Positions 27,101 to 41,200 of a DNA stretch of 64,000 nucleotides are shown in pieces (position 1 is the stretch's first letter; each line of letters starts with the position of its first letter). The notes under the pieces were generated by a model that was given only the letters and a program-made list of their open reading frames with translations, made no database searches and was not told the origin of the DNA. The stretch is taken from NCBI RefSeq assembly GCF_910591885.1, contig NC_063277.1:16331164-16395163 (forward strand). The letters are read 5' to 3'. The position numbers were made by a program, and so were the translations under genes. Source of the DNA: Bombus terrestris. Its lineage: Eukaryota > Arthropoda > Insecta > Hymenoptera > Apidae.

Positions 27101-30100
27101 CACAAAGGGTATTTTGCAGCCGAATTCCGTGGTGGTTCGTTTCACAGCTAATTCTCGCTCGAAGGCCGCTATTGCGAGGCTGATTTGCATAGCATAGTTT
27201 GCTGGCTATTTCGAGGATTTGCCTGCAATATATCGAAACATATATCGCAAGATACTAATATGTTAAAGAGAGCCGCGCAATATTTCCTCGATTCTTTCGT
27301 ATAAATTTGGCAGAATAGCATTGCAAGCAAATGGTAGAAATTTTATAAACGATTTATCAGATAATACAAATTCTTGTGTTTAAAAAAAAATCAGTGAAGG
27401 TATTCTTTAGCAGAATATCGAGACTAAAAATGATTGTACTTTAAGGCTGTTAAAGAACCTGAGAGTCGATACTAATCGCCGATCAGGAGTGAAACGCGTC
27501 CAAAATATAATAAAAATAATAAATAAAAATTATATATTGCACCATTATAAGTAGAGGCTCTATAGATAACATCGAACGTAATATTAATCGATAAAGTGAA
27601 ACTAAAGAAAATTGCAATTGTCATTATCGCTGCAAGGCTTAGTAACGATTTTATCTAATAATTCCCTATCAAATTAATCAGACGCGTAATCTCTGAGATA
27701 CTTCATTGAACCAATTCGAAGCGAACGCGAAGAATTTTAAGATACATCCGCATTGAAACATCGACATGAACATCGCCAATGAGAGTAATGAAACAAAAAG
27801 AAGGGAATAAGAGAAACGAATAAAGAGGAGAGCAACTCGTTCCACTAACGAGTCATCAATAAAGTAGACGCGTTTCGTATCAGCAACGAAGACAAATCGT
27901 TTCGTATCTCACGACGTTCATTCAACCTACGAAATCTCGAGATTCACTCGAAGGATCGACGTCATTTCGTTGGTTTCGAAATAAAACGACGATTGAGAAA
28001 TCGTCTGCGCTTGAATTGCGATCGCGTGAATAGCCGAGCGTGATCCAAATTCGAACATCTAGACGGACTGCAGACGAAACTGCATGAAAAGTGACTGACC
28101 GTACCCGTGGTTCTGATTTACAGGCGGATTTATTTCGGGAAAATCTCTATCGTGTTTGATATCCTGAATGGGAGTTTGCGTGGGATAGAAGTAGATCTGG
28201 GTTGCAGAATTATTTATAGAAATTTGCATAACTAGAGTGCTCGTGGTCAGGCTGCGATGAAATTTGTGAAATTTGGGTGAAAAGCGTGGAATTTTTATGC
28301 AGCCGAAGAAAATTGTAGGCAGGTTATATCTGAGTTTTTCAAAAGATTTCGAGAACCTGAAAGAAATTTGGAAAATTTCGAAGACGTTCGTCAGATTCAC
28401 TCGTCTCGCGTTTTTTTTTTTTCGTACGTACGTACCTCGCAGGTAATTAAAATTGTTAAAAATGAAACTGGTTTGGCGAGAGAAGAGTTTACGATTAGAT
28501 TTATAGAAGCCTTTGAATTTTTAACTTGTAATATCTGGTATAAAGTTTCATCGTATTGTAAAATGATATCGATCTGTTATATGCAATCACGATGAAAATA
28601 AAATTAATATATCGAATTGCCTGTAATTTCTTTGGAAAAATAAAGTCAGGTTCGTTCGTGTACAGTGACATATTAAAGAAGGAAAACTCGATTTGTCCGA
28701 AGAAAGTAATTCGAAGAACCTCCGATAAGCTGTCTCCTCTCCCTCGCTTCTTTCCTTTCTCTTTCACATCTCGATGAGACTTCGTGGAACAGAGTTTCCC
28801 GTCACGTTCTTGATCTGTCTTGATCGCAGAGCGATCTCCTTGGCCGAAAGTTAATTTGCAACCGTGTCTTTCTCCGTGATGCTTTATCGTTCAGAGTCCC
28901 AATAAAAAGCGACGTGAAAATATAACGCGATTTGTATGAAAATTGGAAAATGGAAAAAGAAATATACATAGGAGAATATAAAATAAACAGCGGAAATTTA
29001 GAATTATTAATTGTCATATTTCTCATTTGATAAATATTAGTTTTTATACATTTTTTCGTTCGCTTCGCTTATCGAAACAATCTTATTCAAATAATAAGCT
29101 TCGTGAAATTTTATTTTTTCCTTGAAAAACGCTGTTCGATCGGTCAGAAAAATGTTTTTCATCCTTAAGAGGAATTAAAGGTGTTAAAGCTGGATTTAAT
29201 TAAAAGCTACAGAAGTAGAGTGGCTTGAAATGTAGTCGTAATTGATTTTGTTAAAAGAATGACACGTTTAAACAAACCGACAATTTTTAGATATCCACAA
29301 AAATGAACTTTGCAAGTAGATTACTTATTAGTATATGAATGCCATAATCTTCCAAGTCGAATAACGCGATATTATTAAGAAATCATTGGAATTTTATTTC
29401 GAAGCACAGTTTCGACGAAGCACAGGTTCTAGTCTCGGTGAATAACGCGCTTCTGTTTAATCTCGATGATCGTTTCTCTCGATTCGATCGAACATTTTTG
29501 CGGTGAAATCCTTTTCAATTGTATCTTTCCATTCTTTATCGGGTGGAACGTGACAAATCAGTGGAAACGATCGTGTGACTAGTGTGACTATACGCTATAC
29601 TACACACGTTTCGTTAGAACTGATTCATTCGTCGCGCCGCGTCGATTCGATGGAAAGCCAAAGCCACGCGAAACTCGCCTAAGGCTGCTTTTAAGTTTGT
29701 CGGCGCAGACTGCGTGGAACCAAAATTTCAAAGGAAAAGTACGCGCAACATTTTTGCTTATGCTGCGACTCGTCGCAGAAATATGCAAAAGTCATAGCAC
29801 GAATATTGGAAGAGGAAAGAAGATGCAAAAGATAGATAATTTTATCTTACATAACTTATTTCTTTTATTTTAGGATAATTGTGTTTTAGGATTCTTTTTA
29901 TTTCGGAATTGACAAATATTGTACATACGAAAATTTGCACGTAACAGAGTGGAATTTTATTATAAAATTTGATTCGGATGTAATCTGGTTTGATAACGCA
30001 AAACTATTTGCATGAACAGACGGATCTACTTCGTTCTTTATGATGACTACACGTAGGTGTAAAAGTAACGTAACATTATTACATGCTTAGGTGATAGGGA

Positions 30101-33067
30101 AAATAAATTTCTATTTAGGTTTCATTTTTTTTTTCTTTGTTTAATTATGATTATAAAAATATGAAGTTGCATAAACATCTGCAGTTTAATGACTAATTTT
30201 CGAAATTCGCGATATTGTTAATGTATCATTGAGATACTATTTTTAAGAAAAACAAAACTAAGCGATTCAAACCTTAAAAGGTACGATAGTTCAAATCGTT
30301 GAACTTGCACATTGATTAATGGATTTTCCAGAAATTCGACTGCGCGTATCGCGTGCTATCGCACGACGCGACGTTTTAAAGGATTCGGAACGCTAAAGGC
30401 AAACGTTCCTCGGTTGGTATTTCGCAGAAATTTTATGAACGTCGTTTCACGATTTCACGAATTTTTGATAAACTTTTTATCGGCACTCACCTTCTCAGTC
30501 TATTCAACAGTTTTTTTAGCATAATTCATCACAACCTCGAGGATCTAGTAATACGAACAGCGATTCAATCGTCGGCGAGAAATTCGCCAGAAAGAACTTT
30601 GTCCATCTTCGATTGAAAATTCGGCTATGACGTTATGTAACGTAATGTAAAATGTAATTTCGCACTAATTATTCACAAATTGTTGTCTCTGCAGCAAGAT
30701 AACTTTTTTATTTAAACAAACATGTTTTCCTTTATTTTATTTAAAACCAATGCTCCTCGATAATCGATAAACCGATAACTTTATGTATAAAAAAAGGCAC
30801 ACTCAGAGAGGAATACTAAAAAGAAGAGGACTCTGCCTACTTCTGTTATTATCTTGCACGGGATGAAACAACGACGTACACACTTGCACCAGAACAAAAC
30901 AATTCCCATCTCATCCTTTCCACGAATCCCGCAAACCACGATTCCTTCGAACATAACATCAATTATACCTTCACGGAAAAGATTACCGCACAAATTACGT
31001 TCGTCCAGCGACACGTCCCGCGACAAACTGAATCACGCTCGGGCGAATCACTATCGCGAGAATAGTCGCAAACAAAGTGTTTATCGCGCGAAAAACCGGG
31101 AATAATCGCGTTTATTGAGCACCAAGAACGTCCAATCAACCAGTCACGAGCATTGATCCCGGAGGCTGGTATGGAACTGCGGCCGCACCACCCACGACGA
31201 CGTCCAACAGCCTCGACTCGTCGTTATCGAAACTGATAAGTGACACGAGCGACGTCATCCAGCGAAACGTTGGTCCTTAATTTATATATATAAAAATCAG
31301 TGTCCTGATTGACTCATCGGCGCGTAACTTTTGAAAATATAAAATTCGCAAATATTCCTGTCATGACGTAAGCACCCGTTAAAAAGGGATGTTTCGAAAT
31401 TCATTCACTGAAAAGGACAAAATGCTTTTCACGGTCTCTTCCATTTCTCGAAATGTGTTTGAAAAATCTGTACAAGTATTTGCAAAATTTCACCCCTAAA
31501 GGGGTAGAAGAAAAAGGAGGGATAAGAGAGAAAAAAGGCGAAGCTGAGAAACTAGAAAATGTTAAGTAAAACGAAAAAGGACAGACTTTAAAAAGGAGAG
31601 AGAAGGAAGATGATTCACTAGGAAGAGGAAAAGAATATTTCTAAAGTTTCTAAAACATGTAAATTTTCTGCAGTCGTTGCCAAATTTAACGCGTGCAAAC
31701 TAACTTCATACGATGTTGCGTGTCATCGTTTGATACGAAGATGCAGCAACATGGAAAATGTTTATTCTTGATGCAAGTACACGTACGCTGTTTCGTGTAG
31801 TTACACGATTCTCGCTAGAGAAGTTTCCACTTTTGTTAATAATTACGAACGCGTCTAAATGCATTCTGTTAATAATTCTTTGTCCTTAGGACTGTTTTAA
31901 GAACAATTCGAAAATCCAACAACAAATAAAGATGTTACTATGTCTAAGAAATTGGGAATTTTCCGGTCAACTTGGTAGTTTCTTTTTACAGGACAAAGAG
32001 GTAATTTTTAAGGGTTGAAGAGGTATTTTCTGCGAGTTTCTATTGGAGAGTGGTTGCAGAATTATTCTGGGGTGAGGTGGAGGAGAATGGAGCAGACAGA
32101 GATCCCTTATCGGTCGTGATGTATAGCACAGAGATTGGGCGGGTGCTGGAGAAGATTTCTTTCGAAATCAATGGAGTTCCTAGCTGAACCGTGTGGATTG
32201 TAAAGTACCTCCTTCAGTGGCTTTTTTTTATACGCGATAGTATCATTGAGTTACACGTCATGAATATAAGATTTGTTGCGTGTGGTAGATTTATGAGTAA
32301 TTGTTTTGTATTGTTCCCAAGTTGAGGAGTTTTGTTCTATTTCGGGTAATTTTATTGTCTAGAGAGACAATGCTGGAGGATACTCGAGGATGAGTCTTTT
32401 GTTTCCCTTTAAAAACAGTATTGCTCAGCTTATGGATGGTGATAAAGTAGAGCACATACTAGATCAAAGCGTTTCTTAATCTTCTCTTAATTTCATTACT
32501 CATAAATAATTATCATTATTTTGTTCAATGATATATTGTTATTTGTGCATATTGTTCGTTCAATTCGTTGTCCTCTTATCGTACGCTAAATACATGAACT
32601 TTTAATACGTGTAATATTTGTAACAACCATATACAGTCTATGTGTTGACAGTCGTTTTATGGATGTTCAGAAGAAGGTGAAATTCAGAGTTTGAACACAG
32701 AAGAAGAATCTTCATCTAAAACAGAATAGATAGAGCGAATAGAAGGTATAACACATTAAAAATGTTTTCATCGTATTTAACAAAATGCATACGTGTATCA
32801 ACCATTTACAGGTGGAAACTACATATACAAGCAAAATTCTACTTAGATATATGAACTTGTACGAATAGATAAAACTACAAGCAAAGACGTCTATTTAAAC
32901 AAAGTAAGTAGCTCCAGTTTCTGTCCCTTCTAGCCTTAATCCAATGATCCCCCGGGCAAACCTAATCCTTCCCCTACGAAGATTACAAACGGAAGCAAAA
33001 TCAACAGAAACCAACAGAAGATACATTCGATAGAGTCCAATTTCTGTCGCATTGGGTCCCACTTTAA
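24191..33067 (-). other. sprint intron / upstream of exon B
   Basis: This stretch lies between the candidate nested gene and exon B. Apart from a (TTCTA)n run at 24922-24948 and homopolymer tracts (poly-T near 28411-28424 and 30127-30136), I see no coding exon, repeat or element that I can support. Confidence 0.5.
24922..24948. repeat. (TTCTA)n microsatellite
   Basis: There are about five perfect 5-bp units (ttcta), followed by a decayed pyrimidine tract. Confidence 0.9.
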
Positions 33068-33372
33068 TCAACGTCCAGCGTTCAGAATCTCATTGGGCGA
33101 ATGTCGAACATACGACGAGATATCCACGCATCGTTCGATCAAACAGCACGAGTTACCTTTGCACGGGCATCCTCCTTTCACGACGAGGCGTTCGATAAGA
33201 CGACCATGGCACACGGTTAACAAGCAGTCCGTTATCAGCGACGGCTGCAACCGGCTGACGGTGTCACCAGCCGGAAGATTATCGTGCACAAAGCCTGACA
33301 ACGGAATCAGATAACTCTGACTGACACATTTCTCAACGAACGTATTGTAAGGTATTTTGTTCCGAGAGAATT
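33068..33372 (-). CDS. candidate nested gene, exon 3 (Cys-rich C-terminus)
   Basis: This terminal exon runs from the acceptor aattataatag to a TGA at 33070-33068. It enters in phase 1 (AA completes a Glu codon) and reads EFSRNKIPYNTFVEKCVSQS, YLIPLSGFVHDNLPAGD, then cysteine-rich segments such as DCLLTVCHG, GGCPCKGNSCCLIERC and DISSYVRHSPNEILNAGR. Nine cysteines in about 100 residues suggest an extracellular, disulfide-bonded domain. I do not recognise the family. An internal donor-like site (TGCAAAG|gtaact, about 33154-33164) could give an alternative end. The acceptor is weak in pyrimidines, and no clear AATAAA was seen in the few hundred bases downstream. Confidence 0.42.
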
Positions 33373-34965
33373 CTATTATAATTCTGTATCGATATGTTAA
33401 AGAATTAAAGAACGGTATCGTTAAACTTGTAAAAGTAATAAATAATTTTATGATATAGAGAATAATACAGTTAGTTTTCTAGTTTCCTAAAAGAAGTTTG
33501 TATTAATAAGCTTTAAAGTAAAGAATTGCTAAAGGAATGGGTGTATGTATATGTTTTTTGTGATAAAGCTGTCATTGGAGGTGTATACAGCATAGAAAGA
33601 TATCTTGGAAAAATAGTACGATATATTATATTTAGAAAACCTGAATCACTAAGAAATAGCGAATGCTATGAAAATAACTTGTATAAAAATAATTTACTTC
33701 TTTTCGTACTAGATCTGTCACTGATTTATTACATTCGCGCGAAGAATAAAATATTCTCGAAAACGAAGGAAACAGTTCGATGTAGTCCGATTAACAAATT
33801 TAAAATATCGCTAGAAAATATTTCGACATATATATTCCGTTTAAAAAAGTTTGCGTCATTAAAGTAATCGGGTAATCACTTAAGATATTTATAAAAAAAC
33901 TTGATGAAAATTGTACGGAGAGCAACGAATTCTCAAAGATCGTATTAATGTTCCCTACAAAATTATAGCAGCGAGAATACCTACGGTATCCTTTTAACTG
34001 TTCAGTCGATTAATTAAGACTTGATTTATATAAAACGTTCGTGTTATCATCAGCCACTATTTTTCTAAAGTGGCAAGTATATAGAAAACATAAGAAAAGG
34101 AAAGGTTTCACTGATTCACTCGACGCGATAAGCAACGATGTGACACGGAAACCACGCTACGTCGCATAGGCTTATCAATACACAACAAGAAATTCTGAAC
34201 AGAAACACGGTGCTACGAAACGTTCTTCGTATTATTACGCAGGAGCTTTGTTGACATAAATTGGTGATATAACGCGCAGCCTTTTCCTACAGCGTCACTA
34301 AGATACGATTAATCTTTTTTATACAAAATACTCATAAAAAGAAAACATTCTAAATTTATAAAGAAAACAAACAATTCTGAAACGCGCGGTTTAACATATC
34401 TTCGACGATATCCTTCGCAAGATGCTTGTAAAAAATCTCATCTAGCTTGCAAAAAAAGTTTAATACATCCTGTAAAACATTCCACATAAGATACTCGTAA
34501 AGAAAAAGCCTCGTGAAATTCGTAGAGCGAATAAGAAAGTAAAGCTTTTTATGGGCTTTAATAAGATATAAACTTTTAAAAGCATAGTTGATCGCACCCT
34601 CTGTAACATTTCACAGAATATAGTCGTACAGAATCCTATGAAATATGTAAAAAGAATAAAAAATTCTATGAGATTCGATCCCTTCGATCTCTACGATATT
34701 CCGTACTAAATATTTATCAAATTTGTAAAGGCGATAAAACAGTTGTCAAAGGTAGAGTTTGACATACTCTCTACAACACACCTACATTATCGGATATGTA
34801 AATAGATTAAAAAGATTATCGTATCATCTGAAACACTTCAACAAGTTCGACATCCATATTTCACACGTTAAAACCTGCCAGTAGACGCAAGCTCTCAGTA
34901 TTTCCATGGAACACTGCATTTCTTTTATCTCTAACTTTCTCTATCCATATGTTCCACAGATTTAC
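33373..34965 (-). other. intron of candidate nested gene
   Basis: This would be the 1.6-kb phase-1 intron between exons 2 and 3 (donor TACG|gtaaat, acceptor aatag). The sequence is very AT-rich with loosely repeated phrases (for example taagatactcgtaaag), and nothing else was recognised. Confidence 0.4.
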
Positions 34966-35150
34966 CGTACGCAAGACAAATTATGGCAGACTGTGGACAT
35001 GCCGCACACGCGATTCTCCGTTTTGTTACTGACAACACTTTTCCCTGTGGACATGGTTTACATTCGCAGAAGACCTCCAAACAGAAAATCCCAACGACCA
35101 CGATACGAATCAGCAAAACAACGATTAAAAATACAATTCCTTCCGTGTTC
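34966..35150 (-). CDS. candidate nested gene, exon 2 (membrane segment, Cys motif)
   Basis: The frame is open from an acceptor ending gattatgtag to a donor TACG|gtaaat. After NTEG it reads a strongly hydrophobic segment, IVFLIVVLLIRIVVVGIFCL, then EVFCECKPCPQGKVLSV, TKRRIACAACPQSAIICLAY. The hydrophobic stretch of 20 or so residues fits a signal anchor or an uncleaved signal peptide, and the CxCxxCP and ACAACP motifs fit a cysteine-rich outer domain. There is no ATG in this frame before the membrane segment, so a 5' exon is needed, and 35205-35269 supplies one in the right phase. Without splicing at 34965 the frame stops 12 codons later. Confidence 0.42.
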
Positions 35151-35204
35151 CTACATAATCACGATAAGACGATGTTCACGTTGACACTTTTCAGTCATCC
35201 TTAC

Positions 35205-35269
35205 CAAGAACTCTGCCTGAGTACCCGATCACTCTTATCGACGACTACGCGACGTTGTCGCGAGACCAT
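35205..35269 (-). CDS. candidate nested gene, exon 1 (start codon)
   Basis: The ATG at 35269-35267 (context ggcaATGG) opens MVSRQRRVVVDKSDRVLRQSS and ends TG|gtaagg, a good donor in phase 2. A 54-bp intron (35151-35204) would join it to exon 2 with a Trp codon, giving a short basic N-terminus before the membrane segment. If unspliced, the frame stops at the TAA inside the donor. The full three-exon product is 184 residues. The intron is unusually short, which lowers confidence. Upstream sequence to about 35.9 kb is GC-richer and could be its 5' UTR and promoter. Confidence 0.38.
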
Positions 35270-38200
35270 TGCCTCCTCCCGAATCTTGAATCACGCGACT
35301 GTGAAGTCACCGACGATCAACCTCTTTTTTTTTTCTCAATTTCCCTCTACCTCTCCCGTCGATTCGGTTTTTCCTGCTCTGGAACTTGTCTTCGATCGAT
35401 AACACCGGCGCGATAGACTTTTCTCGACTTTCACTTCCGCTGTCCACCACGTGTCCCACCACAACAGATTCGATTTTAAAAATACACTACAGAACGAGAC
35501 ACACTCGACAAACGCTTCTTTAGGAAGAAGGGAGAGGAGCAGTAGAGAAAGAAGAAAAAAAAAAGAAGGAAGGAGCACACGAGGGGACGCACAATCAACG
35601 GCGAGAGGCGCCGTGACGCCAGTCGGCGACGCACTGGCACCTGGCGTCGCGACAAGACGCACAAACGCGTACAGAAACGCAACTGTCCGCTAGTAGACAC
35701 GAGACCGGTCTACTACCTACTAGCCGGTTACGAGAGACGCGGTGGTGGGGTTAACGGTTAGGGGAGCTGCGCATGCGCATTAACGGATTCTGCTAGTTGA
35801 TTCTAACCTTGCCATCAGCATCGATGCCTCCACCGAACCTGGTGGTAGGATGGTGGCAACCGAAAAATCGAGACGCGACCGCCGGAGAAAGTAATCATCA
35901 GGCTGGCTTTTTTTCGCCTTTTATGGGTCGTTGTGGGCCAGTCTTTGGATACGGAGAAAAAAGATTCGGGGAGGGTGGAGGGGTGGTAATGGTAGACTTT
36001 GTAAAGGAAGGAAGGTTTTGAAGAAGCGCAGGATAATTAGATAAATTGGAAATGATTATTGGAATGATCGTTGTATCCTAGAGATAGAAGATTCTATTTT
36101 ATATATGGTTAGGGTTTAGAAGCTGTGTCAAGAACGGGTTCTTCACTACAGCGAAGTGAAAGTAATTAGAAAAATTGAAAATAGGTGATGGGCTTCAGAG
36201 ATAAAAGATTCTGTTTTACATGCGAGAAGCTGCAAACAGATGGTAATGTCAGCCGTATACCGGCAACTATAGTTGATCAGAAATTGGGGAAATTTAGAAA
36301 TTTTGTTGGTAAGATTCATTTACGTCCGTCGATTTTGTTAAACAAGTCAAGAATATTAAAAGTATCAGGTTGCCCTCGCTCGATGACCAGTAACTGAAAA
36401 GTTCCTGGTTAAGGGATGAGCCGGTTAATAAGTTCGTGACAATTAACCGGTGGATAGTTCAATTGGCTCGGTTGCACCGTTGCACCGTTTAGAAGAAACG
36501 TGGTCGTCGTGTGAGGTTAGGGATAGGAAACCGGTCCATCCTCCGCAAGTACAACCACCGAGCGTGATCGGCTGTTACGATCCATCGTAGCCTTAGATCT
36601 GTCCGCTCGTGCCGAGGTGTGGCTCAAGAAAACCATCGGTGGCTGCGGTATCGGCTTATGTAACAGGTTTTACGTGGCCGTGGCGTTTGACGACCACCAC
36701 TGTAAAGCGTAAGCTTCGTGCCACGGATCCTTCCTTTTTCAATCACACCTGAATGCACGTGGTTAGCGTCGCGGTACATACAGTTGCGGTTTCGTCAGAA
36801 CGGATCTGGTAATGATAGATAATGACCAGAGAAAGGACAACCATTGTCTAGTGGCTTCTGTTCTGCCGCGTCTTGTCGCGTAATGACGATGCTGTTGGAT
36901 TATAGCGTATTTTCACCTTTCCTAGCAATTTTGACGACTGCTAGAGACACCGGGGATTGTCCGAGATATTTCTGATGATTGCGACAGTTTGAAGTTTTTA
37001 AGGAAAGGTAACAACGATATATACAAGTAATTTTTATGAGTTTTTTTTTAGGGAAGTTGCTGGTTACATGGAGCTAGGACTCGGAACTAGATTTGTACTT
37101 TAAGATTATGTTTACATTCCAAAAAGGTCTAGACCTATGTATAACTAGTAATTAGTATAAAAAAATTCATAAAAATGTGTTTGATTTTATTACTGCACGA
37201 AAATCGCTGGGTAAGTCGAAGATCGCGGAAGGACATAAAACTTTCGGTAAAATTTTCAGAAAAATGTCATTCGCGAAGATCAGACGGAAATGTTTCTCGA
37301 TGGTAATTTGTCATGCCGGGAGCGTTAAAAAATCGTTGCGATACGTTATTTATTAGGTAGCAGTCGGTCGACACCGACTGATTATCTCGTGGCACAACCA
37401 CCATTTCCTCTTTAATGGCACGTACAGTTTTCCATGATTTACGACACGAAGAACTTCCGTGGAAGGAAGCTGTTCCAGCATGGGAATCGACATTGGACCG
37501 TGGTTCGAGGCAATCGTTGCCTCGCATATCGTCTGCAGAGGAAATCGGACGCTCCGCTATATAATACTCGTGAAACTGACGTGGACGACTGCGTTTCTAG
37601 CTGTGCTTCGCTCGTTTCTGCTCTTGAACGTGTAAAGCGCAATTGAAAAAGAGCCACCGAGTGAAAGTGGAAATGATTTGAAGATGCATCGATCAGGAGG
37701 TACACGAGAGATTGGATACTCGATTAAATATATTTTCGCTTCGTTCATTCGATTAATTTACTGCCCGTTTTCAATTTACTTCAGTCGATCGTTTAAATTG
37801 AAATTCCAGCATTATATAAATATCGTTTTTCAAACATTTAATATTCTGTCTTCTCCAACGAACAGATTTTTATGAAATGTAAAGGTGAAAAATTACATGG
37901 AATATACGTAGTGTGCAAGTACAGTGGTCGTTACAATATTTAGTAGATAAAACAATTTTCTATCTAGACTCCATCTTTTTATCAGAAAAATATGAATTTG
38001 TACTGTTAGACGTAATCCTGTTTTCTAACATTACGATGTGCTTCCATATCGGCTATCTTCTAAACTACCTTTTGTTCGCCACTATACTGTTACTTCGTAC
38101 GATGATTATTTGTAAACGTAAACTGGTCATAATACAGACAATGCCTTGATACTTCTCCTCGGCAGTCGTTTTCGATGTACAAGCTGATCTTTCGCAGTTT

Positions 38201-41200
38201 AAGGAAGTGTAACAATCTTAAGTTGTTACTCGAATAATCAAGATTCCACTCTACGACTGATAAAGCGATCTCGTATATTTGACCAACGGTGTAGATCCCC
38301 GCAATCCTTCTACAATGGAACGAATCTTCCCAAACCAATACACCTAATCACAACCCGATACGATACGATATACCTTTCAAAGACACCCTTCCTCCAATCT
38401 CTAAAGAAGTCGACAATCCTAGTAATGCTGAAAGAGGGACGCAAGAGGTACGGTCGAAACATTGATTCCACGTGGATTCTTCAAGGACGGACTTACACAG
38501 ATCACCGGGAAGCGATCCTCTGGAAAGGGGGTGCAGTGGATTAAGCGAATGGCTGTAAAAGGGCCACGCAACGTTGGAAAAAACCGGGGGTGATAGTGGC
38601 GGAAGAGATTTGTGGCGGGTTGGTTTACCGCCGTGAAAGAACCACCGCCACTTTTCGTCTCTTCTTATGGAAAAAGCGATCGCGACTTACGACGTATGCG
38701 TATACGTGTAAGAGTAAAAGAAGAAAGAAAGAGAAGAGAAAGAGACTTGGTTAAGAGAAGAAATACGAGCTCACGACTGGCGAGAAGAAACTTCGATCGT
38801 TTCCACGGAGAAAAAGTTTATTGTTCGCGTATCGTGAGCTGAAGGATGATCCTCGGACTACGATGGCGTATAGCGTCCCTGTGTTTGTTTTAGGGCGAAG
38901 CATTAAGCCCTGTGTGTGCTTCTAGTGGACGGCCAGGGTTAATGATTCTTGATGGAGGAAGAGGGCGGGGAAATTTGATGAGCGCAAAGAAACTTTGAAT
39001 TAAGGCGTTTAGTTCAGCTGTTTCGTCTGCGATGATGCGCAGCGATGATGATGATACCGGTGGTGTTTCGTTGGAACCTTGTGATAAAATTTAACGACGT
39101 TAAACGTCCTGTGATTATATCGTTGTAATTTTTTATTACTATTCATACATATTATATTGTAATAATTTCTAATCGGAGAAGAATTAAAGTTTGATAAAAT
39201 TGAACGAGACGACTTTCGATGAAGTTGCATAGGAACCTTTACAAGTGGATATTTCGTATACTGCTTTAATATATCTACAAAATCATGAATTTCAATTTCT
39301 AATTTAATCTAAATTTAACCGCTGATACAAATATAAAAAATCTGTACGTTCGATACTTAAAATATTTAGACGCGTAAACTGTGATCTATTAATAAAAAAA
39401 CGCTTCTATATATCTTGCGAAAATTTTTAAAAATTCCAAGTATCGGAAACTAATTTCGTTCAAAGCCCATTTATTTCTATACGATACACATCTTCGATCT
39501 CGTATAGGGCGCTATAAAAAAGCGATTTTCTTTCGACAGAAACGCGGTTCAGGTATCGTTCGATCTACCCTCGTTCAACCCTTACGCGGTAAGAAAAACC
39601 GGATCGTAAAAGTGGTTGTCAAATACAAGATTCAGCTTGATTCCTCGAGAATCGTGTAACGATCAAACAAGTAACACTCGTAAAAATCCCGATGGAAAAC
39701 GATCGGAGAGAGAAAATACACGTTTCTCGCCCTTCGTTCAGTGGTGGAACCTTGTACTTGGAAAATCATGGAAACGGTCACGGGCTCAGGTGCACAGACC
39801 AGAATTTCTCGCTGGAACTTCCGAAAGTTTCTTCGGAAGTTGTCGGCTGCTTCATCGTACCTATATTTCATGAATTATGCCGAGTAACTCCGGCCAAAGA
39901 TCGTATATTTCTTCTTTTGAAGATCCTGAAATATTTCACGTTGTTGAACGAAGTTAAGCTAGGGAAGTTTGGCGAAAGAAGTTCGATTTTCTGGTAGATA
40001 TTCAGGTTTAGCCTGTTGAGGATTGAATTTTATATATTTTAAAATATCGTTGATGCAAATTCGATAGTATAAAACGAAACGTTCGATAAAATTTGGAATA
40101 AACGTAAGAAATATATTTTCAGACGAAGAAATTGTTCGCTATCAGAGTTTTCAATGTAGTGTCTACTACTCCAACGAGTTCAATCGATTTCTACTTCCAT
40201 CACGAGATTTCTTCGCAGATTCGACAAAAATACTTGTAGCGAAAAGTACCTGCGGTTAATAATAAAAATAAAAATTCGCGAAACTTGTAACGAATACTAA
40301 ATTACTATGAACATAAATTTCCACGATATAGTCTTTGTACTTGATTAAAAAATATTCAATTAAATAAAAAACACCCGAAAATATCTACGCAACTTTTGAG
40401 AGGCCATAAACGAAACTGCTCGTTTCCCCATGGTGAGTTCCTTCGGTCACAACGTAGCCCGGTTTTTCCGCTCTGAGAGGCGCGATTGTCCCCTCAGGGA
40501 CGGTGCAAAAGGTTTCCGCGGGTTGAGAATTATAATCGCGAGCCGAGTAATCATCTTTGCATCCTGTTTCACCTCCCGCTTGCCAGGCGGTCGAATATGC
40601 AAAATACTTTGTCGAGGTCGTAGTTTTCTAAACAATTTGGGAAACTGGCGAGGCCAGACACTCTGGGTACAATTGAAACGAGACGTTCCAGTAATGAATT
40701 ATGTCCCTCTAAAGGGGGTGAGAAGGGGTTCCAGGACATGGAGAAAGGTTTGAATAGCACATAGGCGGAAGGTGTGGAAGCGTGAATTGGGATTAATTCT
40801 TGGGGTTGGATGAATGAACGACGGCTTCGAGGATTGCCGCAGGTTAATGTTAATTGTCGAGCATAAAGTGCTTGCTGTTTGTCGTTCCATTCGCTACTCG
40901 ATAATAGCTCTTTGCACGATCGTATCCTTTATTTCGCTTTTGTTGCGTGCTTTTCTAGTTTTTTTAGAAAATTACGTGGAACTTTCTGTTTGATTAAGCC
41001 ACTATTCGTTTCTTGAAAATCTGACGAATAAAATTGTATCTAACGATTTCTGCAAACTATCGGTACCTTTTTAAGCTAGTCAATTATTAGAATTGTTCTT
41101 GTAAATTTTTTGAGGTAGAAATTAAAAAAAAATTGTAGTGCAATTTGTATAGGTATTTTTCAATCCCAGTTGGCCTCGAATACAAAACATTTTTACGGCA

